A stretch of DNA of 54,498 bases from Nemertoderma westbladi (lineage: Eukaryota > Xenacoelomorpha > Nemertodermatida > Nemertodermatidae). Positions 1-11,109 of this stretch are shown here, piece by piece. Made by a program: the position numbers and the translations under genes. The notes beneath the pieces are model-generated. The model worked only from the letters and a program-made list of their open reading frames with translations, made no database searches and was not told the DNA's origin. Every line of letters begins with the position of its first letter. The first letter of the stretch is position 1. Where the stretch lies: positions 1 through 54,498 of the forward strand of contig JAUCBJ010002326.1 of the NCBI GenBank assembly GCA_032718475.1, read 5' to 3'.

Positions 1-493
1 AGTCTGATAGTCAGACAGTATAGTAATAGTTATATGGTATAGGCTGAAAGGTATAGGATGGACGCCCCCAAACAGGAATGAGCCTACTCTTGCTTATACG
101 AATTTGGAATTGTCCAGATCAGCTGTCAGCGGGCCGCCGGTGCCGGCGCCGGGTACGAATTGTCCGCGTACGAATTGTCCTAACTTTTCTGCCATCTTAC
201 TTCGGCTATTCCATATTTTATTCCTGTATTCCTATGTTCTGATGTTATCGGGTATATCTTTTGCGTAGAGGTATAGCCTAGGCTATATAGAGGCTACATG
301 AAGGTAGGTGTAGCCTACATGTAGATGCACGTGTAGGGTGAATGGAATGTAGGTAGGTGTAGTCCCATAGATATTAATGTAATTTATGTTGCGCGCGTAC
401 TGCCACTAGTATGTCTCTGTTAGTTGAAACAAAATTGGAACATAATTGAAACATATTAGGAGCCACGTAATGGTGTCCTACCTGCAATGCTAT
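1..493. other. Non-coding, no gene recognised
   Basis: No long open frame or recognisable domain is seen. Around 145-180 the phrase ACGAATTGTCC occurs twice. From about 421 there is a degenerate relative of the duplication that starts at 494. Confidence 0.5.
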
Positions 494-692
494 GTATGCC
501 AGTGAAACAAATTTGAAACAAATTAGGAGGGCCGTAATGATAGTCTACCGGAGAATTGGAACAATGATGGGCTACGGAGCTCAAAAAATTGGAACAATGT
601 TAAGTATGCCAGTGAAACAAATTTGAAACAAATTAGGAGAGCCGTAATGATAGCCTACCGGAAGAATTGGAACAATGATGGGCTACGGAGCT
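494..692. repeat. 110-bp tandem duplication
   Basis: Two near-identical copies start at about 494 and 604. Each begins TATGCCAGTGAAACAAATTT, continues with ATTAGGAG and GCCGTAATGATAG, and ends GATGGGCTACGGAGCT. A weaker third relative lies just upstream at 421-490 (TTGAAAC..ATTAGGAGCC.CGTAATG). No coding potential is seen. Confidence 0.85.
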
Positions 693-1204
693 GCCTGGGT
701 TGTTTGGCTGAACCAGTGGTGGCACGGATGAGGGGGTAAGAAAAGGGGGAAGGATCTAAAAATAGCACCCAATAGGAAGCTTCTAGCTTCTTGCATTGCT
801 ACGGCTACCGGTACCTTGCTTGGCCTCTAGGCTGGCTCTGGCATAACCCTTATTTTCGCATGCGAATAAAGGTAATGTTTTAAAGATCTGGTGTGTAAAA
901 CGCGTTTTTGTGCAGTGATGTTTACGATATTATAATTAAACTAACTGCACTAACTATCTCACATTTATTTAATAATATATGGTAAAAAAAGCAACCAACC
1001 TATTAATTACAATAATTTACAATAGTTATCGAATGTTCTAGGATGTAAAAACTTAGCATTATTTTATAGGAAACGATTATAAAAAAAGGTTCTTGTAAAA
1101 AAGGTTTTGGCGAAAACTGTCCCTGCTTTACGTTTTTGCAAATTTCTGGTACGGCACGATTGCTCCGAGAATGTTTGCCATGGAGTCTGAATAAGGTAGG
1201 AAAA
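693..1204. other. Non-coding, AT-rich; nothing recognised
   Basis: No long open frame, RNA gene or repeat is recognised in this stretch. Confidence 0.4.
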
Positions 1205-3140
1205 GTAGGGGTGGGTGTGTTTGTTAGGTTCGGGCGGTCGGTGCGGGTAAATAGGGTGTGGGAGGGAGGGATGGTGGGTAGGGGTAGGTGAGTGCGGGTA
1301 ATTAGGTGTGTAGGGGTAGGGGAGGTTGGGTGTGGTTAAGTAGACGTGCTTGCTTAGTTTGGTGTGTGGGTGCGGTTAAGTAGACGTGCTTAGGTTGGTG
1401 GGTGGGTGCAGTTAAGTAGGTGTGCTTAGGTGGGTGGGTGGGTGCGGTTAAGTCGATGTGCTTAGGAGGGTGGGTGGCCGGGTGCGGTTAAGTAGGTGTG
1501 CTTAGGTGGGTGGGTGGGTGCGGCTAAGTCGATGTGCTTAGGTGGGTGGGTGGGTGCAGTTAAGTAGTTGTGCTTAGGTAGATGGGTGGGTGCGGTTAAG
1601 TAGACGTGCTTAGGAGGGTGGGTGGGTGTGGTTAAGTAGACGTGCTTATGTAGGTGGGTTGGTGCGGTTAAGTAGGTGTGCTTAGGTGGGTGGGTGGGTG
1701 CGGTTAAGTAGACGTTCGTATGTAGGTGGGTGGGTGCGGTTAAGTAGGTGTGCTTAGGTGGGTGGGTGCGGTTAAGTAGACGTGCTTAGGTGGGTTGGTT
1801 GATTGTTTGCGGTTAAGTACACGTGCGGTTAAGTAGGTGTGCTTAGGTGGGTGGGTGGGTGCCGTTAAGTCGATGTGCTTAGGTGGGTGGGTGGGTTGGT
1901 TAAGTAAACGTGCTTAGGTGGGTGGGTGGGTGTGGTTAAGTATACGTGCTTAGGTGGGTGCGGTTAACTATGTGTGCTTAGGTAGGAGGTGGGTGCGGGT
2001 AAGTATACGTGCTTATGTGGGTGGGTGGGTGGGTGCGGTTAAGTCGATGTGCTTAGGTGGGTGCGGTTAACTAGGTGTGCTTAGGTAGGAGGTGGGTGCG
2101 GGTAAATATACGTGCTTATGTGGGTGGGTGGGTGTGGTTAAGTACACGTGCTTAGGTTGGTGGGTGGGTGCGGTTAAGTCGATGTGCTTAGGTGGGTGCG
2201 GTTAACTAGGTGTGCTTAGGTAGGTGGGTGGGTGCGGTGTAAGTCGATACGTGCTTAGGTGGGTGGGTGGGTGTTTGCGGTTAAGTAGACGTGCTTAGGT
2301 GTGTGGGTGGGTGCGGGTAAGTAGACGTGCTTAGGTGTGTGGGTGGGTGCGGTTAAATAGACGTGCTGAGGTGGGTGGGTGGGTGCGGTTAAGTCGATGT
2401 GCTTAGGTGGGTGCGTTTAACTAGGTGTGCTTAGGTAGGTGGGTGGGTGTAGGTAAGTATACGTGCTTAGGTGGGTGCGGTTAAGTACACGTGCTTAGGT
2501 GGGTGGGTGGGTGCGGTTAAGTAGACGTGTTTAGATGGGTGGGTGGGTGCGGGTAAGTAGACGTGCTTAGAAGGGCGGGTGGGTGCGGTTAAGTAGGTGT
2601 GCTTAGGTGGGTGGGTGGGTGCGGTTAAATAGGTATGCTTAGATGGGTGGGTGGGTGCGGTTAAGTCGATGTGCTTAGGTGGGTGGGTCGGCGGGTGTGG
2701 TTAACTAGACGTGCTTAGGTTGGTGGGTGTGTGCGGTTAAGTAGGTGTGCTTAGGTGGGTGGGTGGGTGCGGTTAAGTAGGTATGCTTAGATGGGTGGGT
2801 GGGTGCGGTTAAGTCGATGTGCTTAGGTGGGTGGGTGGGTGGGTGTGGTTAACTAGACGTGCTTAGGTTGGTGGGTGTGTGCGGTTAAGTAGACGTGCTT
2901 AGGAGAGTGGGTGGGTGCAGTTAAGTAGTTGTGCTTAGGTAGGTGGGTGGGTGTGGGTAAGTATACGTGCTTAGGTGGGTAGGGGGTGCGGTTAAGTAGG
3001 TGTGCTTAGATCGGTGGGTGGGTGCAGTTAAGTCGACGTGCTTAGGTGGGTGGGAGGGTACGTGTAAGTAGGCATGTAGGAATGGGTATGTATGGTTAAG
3101 TACAGTAGGTGTGTAATGATACAGTAGGTGGGTGGGGGGG
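1205..3140. repeat. G-rich minisatellite, about 36-38 bp unit
   Basis: About 50 imperfect tandem units follow the scheme GCGGTTAAGTAGACGTGC + TTAGGTGGGTGGGTGGGT. The main variants are at the 'AGACGT / AGGTGT / CGATGT' position and in the number of GGGT steps. The first 150 bases are a degenerate lead-in. All the GGG runs are on the plus strand, so that strand could form G-quadruplexes. The array ends in a pure G run at about 3134-3150. Confidence 0.95.
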
Positions 3141-3300
3141 GGGGGGGGGGTAAGTTTAGCAACTATTAAGTAGTATTACCACTTCTCAATAAGGTAGACA
3201 GCTGTATGTTTACAGTATAGAACGGTCGTAAAATAGAGGCGTCCCATTGGATGCTATTTATAGATCCATACCCCTTTTCTTTCCCCCTCTTCCCCCTTTT

Positions 3301-3340
3301 CTTACGCGCGCTTACCCCCAGCACAGAGAAGATCTTCCCC
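3301..3340. repeat. Dispersed 40-bp repeat, copy 1
   Basis: The sequence starts CTTACGCGCGCTTACCCCCA and ends GAAGATCTTCCCC. It recurs at 30243-30282 in the same orientation with one difference. Both copies lie within about 170 bases of a long G or C run. The open frames seen across each copy share the peptide GKIFSVLGV on the minus strand. That follows from the shared DNA and is not evidence of a gene. Confidence 0.8.
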
Positions 3341-4398
3341 CAGCTCGCGCGCAGGATGTATGGCAATAATCTCTGATCTCCACAGTACAATACGGTACAT
3401 CAACCTGCAGACCTGTCTGCTGTCAGACAACAGGTTTTACTGCATACTGCAGTACTGTCAGACTGTATAAATATCAAACATCGCTGTTCCGATTATACTA
3501 AAGTCCCTTACTCGTCATAATAAATATTAGACCCTAATAAATTTGAGTATGCTAACGCCACGAAAGGCATCGTTCCATTAGATTAACTCGTTCTGATTTA
3601 TATGTCATATGTTTGAGTAAGAGTAACCTTAAACAAACAGCCATCATCGCGGGGACTATGGGGCCGTTCAAGTTGCTCTGTGTAAACACGTAAAGTGGAA
3701 GTGGAGTAAAATGGTTGTTTATTGTTTACCCGATTTGAATTTTATTCTTCTATGTCATGTCTTGACTCAGATACCTTTACGGTTGTTTTATACTGTATTA
3801 TTAAGGAATACAATTAATTAGTACTGGTTTAGTACCGGTACGTACTGTACAGTTAATGCACACTGCAGAATGTTTGTTAAATTCGGGAAATGTTCGGATA
3901 GTTGGAAATTAAGCACACAATCAAACACACCCAAACACAATCAAACACAGTCAAAATGTTAACCAGTCCAAATCGGAAAGCCAAGTTAATTCTACGTCAG
4001 TTTGTACAAAAATTATTTTCAAAATGTCTAAGCAATGCCTCTATTTTTGCCAATTTGTATCTCAACTCACAGCTAGCTGGACTGGTTGCTAGGCACTAGT
4101 GACATTTGCATTACGTACCGCTACCGGTACAAAGCAAGTACAGAGTTGTACTCAGTAGAGTACTGATCAGCTGATGTACAGGCCTACAACCAGACAAGAG
4201 CCCTATCATCTATTAAACCCGGAACGATGGTGACGGAGTCTATTAAACCCGGAACGGAACTATAAATTCGACTGTAGTAGGTACAGTTTTTCCAGTTAAA
4301 ATTACTGTAATTGAAAATGTAAAACAGCGACAGTGGAAACGTTACACAATTATTTGGAGGCAGTGCATTAATAAAGAGACAGACGGGGATGGGGGGAA
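3341..4398. other. Non-coding, no gene recognised
   Basis: There are scattered short motifs, such as a doubled ATTAAACCCGGAACG at 4213-4250. No open frame here resembles a known family. Confidence 0.4.
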
Positions 4399-4621
4399 AC
4401 TGGTCGCAATTCCCATCTTGGCGAATTAATATCCCGCCTCAATGTTAAATTTTCAATTTGGAGGGAAAGGAACAAGTTAATGCAGAACAGTGTCACGTTA
4501 TTTTAACCAAAACAATAAACTAAACACAGTAGAATAGGTTACAGTTTTATTTTTGACAATAAACAGCTGTTATTTGCGTCGAATTTCCCCTGGAGAGGGA
4601 TTAATTTTTATTGCGTCCAGT
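4399..4621. mobile_element. Foldback element 1 with shared 47-bp-type core
   Basis: The ends are inverted: ACTGGTCGCAAT at 4399-4410 against ATTGCGTCCAGT at 4610-4621, matching at 11 of 12 bases. The palindrome continues outward as a short G run on the left and a long C run on the right (from about 4624). The core lies at 4466-4520. Its left half is degenerate (AAAGGAACAAGTTA, with extra bases) and its right half is intact (AACCAAAACAATAAAC). The element is homologous over most of its length to the one at 5573-5770. Confidence 0.7.
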
Positions 4622-5572
4622 CACCCCCCCCCCCCCCCCCCCCACCCCTATCTGTTAATAAAATAATGGCCCAGTTTGAGTTGCCGCCTGCCGGCCAAGT
4701 TGTTGGTAAATTTCTTAAGTGTAAACAGCGAACAAATTAAGTTGTTAGTTACGGACAAAGTTGCACAATAGTTGTCATTGTAAACCTAAACCATAGCATT
4801 TATGAGCAGCAACATTTATGCTGTTCTGCAGTTAAGTTCTGTGTTGCGTTCTGTTAGGTACAGTGTAGGGCCTACACTGTAGGTCCAGGCCTACTGTAGG
4901 TCCAGAGTCAGCAGTTAGGCTTAGGTATAGCCCAAGGACTACTATACTACAGGACTGGCACACCCCTTCATCCGACTTCGCTAGCGAAGTCCATTGGTTT
5001 GGTATTGCTTTATATTGTTATAGACATTGTTATCAAAGGATTTTCATGAAATTTAGTACACAATCGTAATTATTAATAACATAATATATTTTGGTGTCAA
5101 GAAATAAAGGACGAGCACAGCGAGGCTTGTAACAAAGGAGACGAGTGTAGTGTACCAACTATTCTTTATAGTCTTGAACGACCGTGTTTAGTACATTGCG
5201 CGACATAAAAACGATACGAACAGTATCCCTATCCCAGGGTAATGTCATGACACAGATGATAACGGATTCAACTAGCGGTAAATTGTGTATACAATATACA
5301 TACATGGACCTCTCTATATATTCTTTATCTCTGGTCATTTACTATCCTAGCAGTTCTCAAGCCAGGTTCCAGGTAACCACCCCCCCCCCCCCAGCCCCCC
5401 CCCCCTCCCCCACTCCCAACCGCCATTCTGATATTATTACTTTATAGGGCTATTATTATTAGGTACTTTATATTATTATTAGGTTCTTACTTTATATTAC
5501 TAGTAGGTACTTTATGTTATTACTTTATTATTTATTACGATTGCCGACCCAATATTCCCCACCCCTGGGGAA

Positions 5573-5770
5573 ACTAGGCGAATCAATATCCCGCCTCAAT
5601 GTTAAATTCTCAATTTAGGGAAAGGAGCAGGTTACAGTGGCACGTTATTTTAAACAAAACAATAAACTAAACATAATATAACAGGTTACAGTTTTATTTT
5701 TGAGAGTAATCAGCTGTTATTTGCGTCGAATTTCCCCTGGAGAGAGGGATGAATTTTTATTGCGTCCAGT
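5573..5770. mobile_element. Foldback element 2 with shared 47-bp core
   Basis: The left end ACTAGGCGAAT pairs imperfectly with GCGTCCAGT on the right. The core is at 5621-5667: AAAGGAGCAGGTTACAG, 15 variable bases, then AACAAAACAATAAAC. Outside the core it matches element 1, for example ATCCCGCCTCAATGTTAAAT on the left and GTTATTTGCGTCGAATTTCC on the right. It sits inside the THAP-transposon relic, so it probably inserted later. Confidence 0.7.
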
Positions 5771-6150
5771 GGCCCCCCCTTATTTTGCCCCCTTCCCGTT
5801 ATTCGGAGGAATTTAGTTTGTGCTGCCTTATCACCAGAATGTGAGTCGCGCCGTTTCTGCCTTTCCATAGATCGCTTTTGTACTTCATTAAGAAGGGCGT
5901 TTGCTAGGGTACAGCAAGCAGCTATTGGTGGCAGTTGGGATATACCGTAATAGACCGCAATAATGTGTATTACTTGAGTTAGTTGTTTGTAGTACCGTAT
6001 AGGTATAGTTCCATCCCATCATGTACAGCATCCACCCATGCAGCAGACGCCATGGTCCTGGTCCACCATACCAGGTGATGCGGAGTAAGTTGTAATCCAC
6101 CACGAGTTAGGGCTTGGGGTTAGGGCTTGGGTAAATATATTATCCTCCTC

Positions 6151-7162
6151 TTAAATATCACCTGTGATGTCTAACTCTGGGATTACCTTTACCAGGAATC
6201 CTGCGACGTATCCAGCTGCCTGAAACTCATCATAACTGACTTCAATATCCACTAGCTGTTCAATTTTTCTCAGCATTTCCGTTGTTATTAGGACATACTT
6301 TCGGATGTTCAGGTGCTTTCAAAGTGGATGGGATATCGTCTAATAGAACAAAGTCTAAAGTATAAACTCAAGCTGAGACTTATATTTGGATGTCTCAAGA
6401 TCAATCGCGGCATTAACGTACTCCTTAGCTTTCGTAAGTAGCGATGTCGTAGTACCAACATTACGTTTCACGACTGCAATGACTTCTTCCAACTGAGACC
6501 AACGTATTAGTTGGCTATTACGAGCGAGGCAATGCGAAAACCCCAAGCTGCAACCCAGCTGATCAACCGCCGATCGGCTGATACAAACATGTCCGAGGAA
6601 AGTTGACTCTTTGATGGAAGTGAAACCTGTCCAATATACTGTATACTTCGTTATGGAAAAAGAAGAGCAATACTTGGAACTGCGATAGTTTCACAAAAAT
6701 GTCAGTACGCGACCGTATCCTGCAATTCCCTTTAGCCACGTAGAAACAACAGGCAGGCAGGTTCAGTCAGCTGCAAAAAGCCCCCAATTAAATCTCACTC
6801 CATGCACTCATTGAGTAACTGAAGTTGGCGTTCCTCAATGGGAGGGATGTCTCGTGGAGTGGGGGGTCGCGGCGGAACTCACGATAAGGGAAGTCCAGGG
6901 AAGTATAACGGAATATTGTTGGTCGCAAGGAACCGCCAGGGACTTTCTTGTGCGGAATTCCCTTGGAAAACTCTGGCCACTGTTGAATACAAATGACGGC
7001 AGTGCTTCCATACTTAAACAGAGAGCCGTCATCTGCACTGCATCGTGGTAGCGCGGCGATCCACTGATCTCGTTCGGCATCGACAGGAGGAAGTTTCACT
7101 ACACGAACGGGATTTCCTGCGTAATTGGCGTCGCAGCCAAATACGCAACAATAATTAGGCAT
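6151..7162 (-). pseudogene. Broken THAP-domain protein (probable transposase remnant)
   Basis: The first fragment (7162 to 6788) encodes 124 residues beginning MPNYCCVFGCDANY. It has the C-x3-C start of a THAP zinc finger, the RDQWIAALPR stretch where the family has its conserved Trp, and CIQQWPEFSKG followed by KVPGGSLRP. The ligand motif C-x2-H is changed to C-x2-Q, so zinc binding is doubtful. A second open piece (6546-6355, SQLEEVIAVVKRN...) and a third (6276-6151, ending LDITGDI) follow on the same strand, separated by frame breaks. The third contains FQAAGYVAGFLV, which resembles the C-terminal part of P-type transposases. In working members the THAP domain binds DNA at the element's ends. 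The gene is judged dead. Confidence 0.6.
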
Positions 7163-7636
7163 AATAATAATAAATAACTTGTTCTGTTGGTAGTTTAGCC
7201 TAATGTTGTACAGTTGTAATACGGCACCTTAAATACCTACCTAGCACCTAGTGACCTATAGTAATTGATTTAATTACTACCAAATGGTACCACCTAGGCC
7301 TACCTGTACCGAAACGGTCGCGGTACCGTACCGGTAGCATCATACGAGTACGGGTTACCACTGTACCAGGGTAGGGCCATACAGCCGTCCAGTTGAATGT
7401 ACTGTAACTGTAACTAGACTATCTGACTTTCTAACTGTACTATTCCCATATACCAGAGGTAGCGGTAGGACTATAATACAGCTATAACTATTCATTCTAC
7501 GGTAGTACAGTAGTAGGCTATTCAGGTAGTACAGCTTACAGCAGTATGAAATTAATGGACTTCGCTAGCGAAGTCGGATCAGGCAGTGTGCCAGTCCTGT
7601 AGTATAGTAGTCCTTGGTATAGCCCTAACCTGCTAG

Positions 7637-8220
7637 CATGTCAGCTTGTTTGTTAGTCTTAGTAGGGCTGTAGTAGGGGCGTAACCTGCAATTTTTTAAC
7701 GTCCGGGCACGGGTCCCCTTCCATATCCGGACACGGGTCCCCTTCCATATCCGGGCACGTGGCTGCGACCCTTTGTGTTGTAATTTGCTCGAATATTTCA
7801 TATTACTGAATTATACTTATTTACATAGGCCTACTGTAGATTTTATTATCATTTGGCATTTAGGCTAATTAAATATATTTTGCATGGAATAGCCTATATA
7901 CCAGTCAGCTCTATTTCAAGACAGCCCATATTTATGAAACTATTTATTAGGAACAACAAACATATTTATTAGGATCAGCGGCATTGTTCATTGATAGTGC
8001 AGTAGTGGGCCTACCGGTACCGTATTGGTAGGCTGTACTTTGTGGTTCACTGATTGGATTCAATCACTGGATTATAATTACTGAATTACGGTAATTATTT
8101 GTTTTCTAGTTTGAACAAATCTTCAGTTTGTAGTCATAGGCCTATCCTGTATGGTAGGCCTACCATTTTTATCAGGGAAACCAATAATATAGTAATATCG
8201 TTTATTTTCAAACTAACAAT
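7637..8220. other. 5' flank of the aminopeptidase gene
   Basis: No gene is seen here. At 7702-7762 a roughly 24-bp unit (CACGGGTCCCCTTCCATATC) is repeated twice with a third partial copy. Possible splice acceptors lie at about 8109 (TTTGTTTTCTAG) and 8125 (CAAATCTTCAG), so an intron in the 5' untranslated region is possible but unproven. No clear TATA box was identified. Confidence 0.4.
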
Positions 8221-10911
8221 ATGAGTACCGGCATAACGGAGGCTCCTGGTTTGTTATCTACTTCTGATGAAACTAATACTTTCGCGAGATTACCTCCTGA
8301 TGTGGTTCCGTGCGTTTACGATCTGACGATTACTCCTGACTTTGACAAATGTACCTTTAGTGGAAAGGCACGTATCTCTGTTAATGTTATAAATGATGTT
8401 AACGTTGTATCATTGAACTCTGTTGATCTTGTAATCGATTCGGCATATTGGCAGAGCGATGACTACGAGATACCAGTTAGTGAAATAAAATACCACAGTG
8501 CCACTGATATCGTTCAACTATTGTTTGATAAAAATCTTCCTCTGGGGAACTTGTCTGGTTCCATCGTATTCGAGTATAAAGGGAATTTATCTGACAAACT
8601 CAATGGTTTCTATAGAACCAAGTATGCGATGAGTGATGGTGAGTTAGGGTATATGGCGGCAACTCACTTTGAACCAACTTCGGCCAGACGAGCTTTTCCA
8701 TGTTGGGATGAACCAGCTATAAAAACCTCCTATTGCATATCATTGGTAGTTCCGAAAGGAATGTCAGCTATTAGTTGCATGCCTATTGAAAGGGAAGTAG
8801 CTGAGGGCCATGATCTAAAGTTAGTAAAGTTCCAACAATCACCAAAGATTTCTAGTTATATTGTAGCTTTTGCTGTTGGGGATTTCGAGTTTCTTGAGGG
8901 GAAAGATTCTTCTGGTCTTCCTATTCGAGTGTATACATGTCCTGGCCTCAAAGACCGTGCACAATTTAGCTTAGATTTCACTATAAAAACAATGCCATTT
9001 TATGCTAATTATTTTGGCATTCCATACCCTTTGCCAAAGCTTGATCTCATTGCCATCCCAGATTTTGCCATTGGTGCCATGGAAAATTGGGGTCTTGTAT
9101 GCTTTAGGGAGATGTATTTGTTGGTAGATCCGAGGCCTGGCCAAAGTTCATCACGTCAACGACTTGTTGTTGCTGGCGTGGTGGGTCATGAACTGTCTCA
9201 TATGTGGTTCGGTAATATGGTCGGTATCAAATGGTGGAGCCAGTTGTGGCTCAAAGAGGGTTTCGCGAATTGGATTCAGAATTTGTGTGTGGATTATTGT
9301 CACCCCGAATTTAAACCATGGGAGATATTCGTCACTGGCATGTATGCAAGCGCTCTACATCTTGACGCACTCAAGTCTACTCATGCTATAGAAGTAAATG
9401 TTAATAAACCCTCCGAGATCGATGATATATTTGATGAGATTTCCTATGATAAAGGAGCATCAATTATTAGAATGCTTAATGATTACATTGGAAACGAATC
9501 ATTCAGAAAGGCTTTGAATGTGTATGTGAAAGAAAATAGTTTTAGTTGCACGTCTACTGAAGATCTATGGAATGCGTTGGAGTCAGTTGTGTGTGAAACG
9601 TCAAAGTCTGGGGATTCGCATAAAAGCGAAAAAAGTGTTGGCGAAGTTATGAATACCTTTACTAAACAACCTGGAGTCCCGTTAGTTCAAGTCGAGTTCG
9701 TAAATAATAAAATGACCCTCAAACAAAGCAAGTTTATGTATTTGAATGAAGATGCTGGTGTGGATAAATCCTTTTGGTTTATCCCATTATCGTATAAAAC
9801 GGATGGAGGTGAAACTTTCAGAGTTGTATTAGAGGATAAATCCATGACTATCGATATGAGTCCCGATACAAAGTGGATTAAGCTTAACATCGATAGTGTT
9901 GGATATTATCGAACCTCATATGACGCCAACTTGTACGCTTTGTTATTGTCTGCTTTCTTTGATCCTACTGATTCCAGTAAGTTCTCCTCGAGTGATCGCA
10001 TTGGCTTTGCTAGCGATTCGTTCGCTTTGTCAAAGGCCGGTTTGGTATCGACTGTCTCATTTCTGAAGTTGGTTGAAGTTTTCCAAGAGGAAGACTCTTA
10101 CTTCGTATGGCGAGGTTTGCTACACGATTTGTCGATGCTGAAAGACCTATTGGCTTTTTCGAATCTACCTGGGATAATCAATAAATTTAATACTTTCATC
10201 AAGTCTTCTTTGCAAAAGTTGAAATTTAAGTTGTTGGGGAGAAGAGATGATTCGGAGCAAACTTCAATGCTTAGGGGAATAGTTTATAAGATGTTAGGTG
10301 AAGTTGGAGATGAAGCTATTATAGAAATCGCTAAAACTCTGTTCGCTCAAATCCGAGAAGGGTCAGAAGAGGTCAAGGATATAGACGGAAATCTTAGGTC
10401 AGCTATTTATTTCACAGTTCTGTGCAACGGGGGTGAGAATGAAGTGGACCAATGCATCGAATTATATCGGAAATCCACTGATTCACAAGATCGGGTTAAG
10501 CTCTTGGGCAGTTTGGGATCGAGTACCAAATGGAATGTTATCAACAAAGTACTTAAGTTCTCCTTCAGCGATGAAGTTCGCTACCAAGATGCTATCCACG
10601 CTATTCGAAGCTGTTCTGGAAGCAATCACGGCCAGCTGTTGGCTTTCCAGTTCATGAAGGATAATTGGGATGAAATTGTGAAACGATACGAAGGAAAGCA
10701 TATACTAGCCCATTTGGTGGATACATTTTGTGATGGATTTTCTTCGTTATCTGATGTATCGGAAATTGAAGAATTCTTCCGTGATCGTAAAGCCCCCCAA
10801 CGCGCTATCCAGCAGTCTATCGAGAATGTTCGCATAAGAAGCGCTTGGCTCACTAGGGATGAAATGGACATTGAGGTATTCCTTGATGAATATGCTTCTA
10901 GAATCGCTTAA
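8221..10911 (+). CDS. NPEPPS: Puromycin-sensitive-type M1 aminopeptidase, single exon
   Basis: The 896-residue frame is uninterrupted and has the usual family length (about 875-920). M1 enzymes remove N-terminal residues from peptides using one zinc ion; this type is mainly cytosolic. The substrate-binding GAMEN motif is at residues 285-289, and the zinc motif HELSH is at 323-327 with the third ligand Glu346 in LKEGFANW (HExxH-x18-E). The catalytic Tyr is about 409 (EISYDKGAS). The N-terminal beta domain (YMAATHFEPTSARRAFPCWD, from 144) and the helical C-terminal domain are both present. There is no signal peptide or membrane segment, which fits the cytosolic branch. The normally conserved HELAHQW and WLNEGFA read HELSHMW and WLKEGFA here. 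The vertebrate gene has many introns and this copy has none, so a retrogene origin is likely. The ATG is the first in frame and is preceded by AACAAT. Confidence 0.95.
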   Translation: MSTGITEAPGLLSTSDETNTFARLPPDVVPCVYDLTITPDFDKCTFSGKARISVNVINDVNVVSLNSVDLVIDSAYWQSDDYEIPVSEIKYHSATDIVQLLFDKNLPLGNLSGSIVFEYKGNLSDKLNGFYRTKYAMSDGELGYMAATHFEPTSARRAFPCWDEPAIKTSYCISLVVPKGMSAISCMPIEREVAEGHDLKLVKFQQSPKISSYIVAFAVGDFEFLEGKDSSGLPIRVYTCPGLKDRAQFSLDFTIKTMPFYANYFGIPYPLPKLDLIAIPDFAIGAMENWGLVCFREMYLLVDPRPGQSSSRQRLVVAGVVGHELSHMWFGNMVGIKWWSQLWLKEGFANWIQNLCVDYCHPEFKPWEIFVTGMYASALHLDALKSTHAIEVNVNKPSEIDDIFDEISYDKGASIIRMLNDYIGNESFRKALNVYVKENSFSCTSTEDLWNALESVVCETSKSGDSHKSEKSVGEVMNTFTKQPGVPLVQVEFVNNKMTLKQSKFMYLNEDAGVDKSFWFIPLSYKTDGGETFRVVLEDKSMTIDMSPDTKWIKLNIDSVGYYRTSYDANLYALLLSAFFDPTDSSKFSSSDRIGFASDSFALSKAGLVSTVSFLKLVEVFQEEDSYFVWRGLLHDLSMLKDLLAFSNLPGIINKFNTFIKSSLQKLKFKLLGRRDDSEQTSMLRGIVYKMLGEVGDEAIIEIAKTLFAQIREGSEEVKDIDGNLRSAIYFTVLCNGGENEVDQCIELYRKSTDSQDRVKLLGSLGSSTKWNVINKVLKFSFSDEVRYQDAIHAIRSCSGSNHGQLLAFQFMKDNWDEIVKRYEGKHILAHLVDTFCDGFSSLSDVSEIEEFFRDRKAPQRAIQQSIENVRIRSAWLTRDEMDIEVFLDEYASRIA

Positions 10912-11103
10912 CTAGAAATATTGAGCAGCTGTGAATTTAGATAGACTGCATTGGTGTTTAGAACTGTCTGTAACATTCAATGAATAATATTAGTGAACAA
11001 ATTTGTGCTTTAAAATATATTGGATATTATTACTTGTGTATTGCTTGCAATAGCTTTATTTCTTGCTGTTTCTTGTGTGGAAAGGCATTGCCACCTTCTC
11101 ATA

Positions 11104-11109
11104 AATAAA
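11104..11109 (+). terminator. Polyadenylation signal AATAAA for the aminopeptidase gene
   Basis: A canonical AATAAA lies about 193 bases after the stop codon and is followed by TG/T-rich sequence. It is the first clear signal downstream of the coding region. Confidence 0.6.

Larger units (their letters stand above)
4914..7636. mobile_element. THAP-transposon relic bounded by about 80-bp inverted repeats
   Basis: The left arm (about 4914-4995) is the reverse complement of the right arm (about 7554-7636). Shared blocks include AAGGACTACTATACTACAGG, ACTGGCACAC and the palindrome GACTTCGCTAGCGAAGTC followed by CATT. Similarity fades at both sides of each arm. Between the arms a decayed minus-strand THAP-domain reading frame starts about 390 bp inside the right arm. 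That layout suits a cut-and-paste element of the P/THAP9 superfamily. No convincing 8-bp target duplication was found, and most of a catalytic domain is missing. The alternative is a THAP gene fragment that happens to lie between inverted repeats. Confidence 0.6.

Noticed and set aside
3716-3730. An extra core copy (GTTTATTGTTTACCC)
   Set aside because: Only about 10 bases of the right half match. The AAAGGAGCAGGTTACAG half is absent and no inverted arms are seen.
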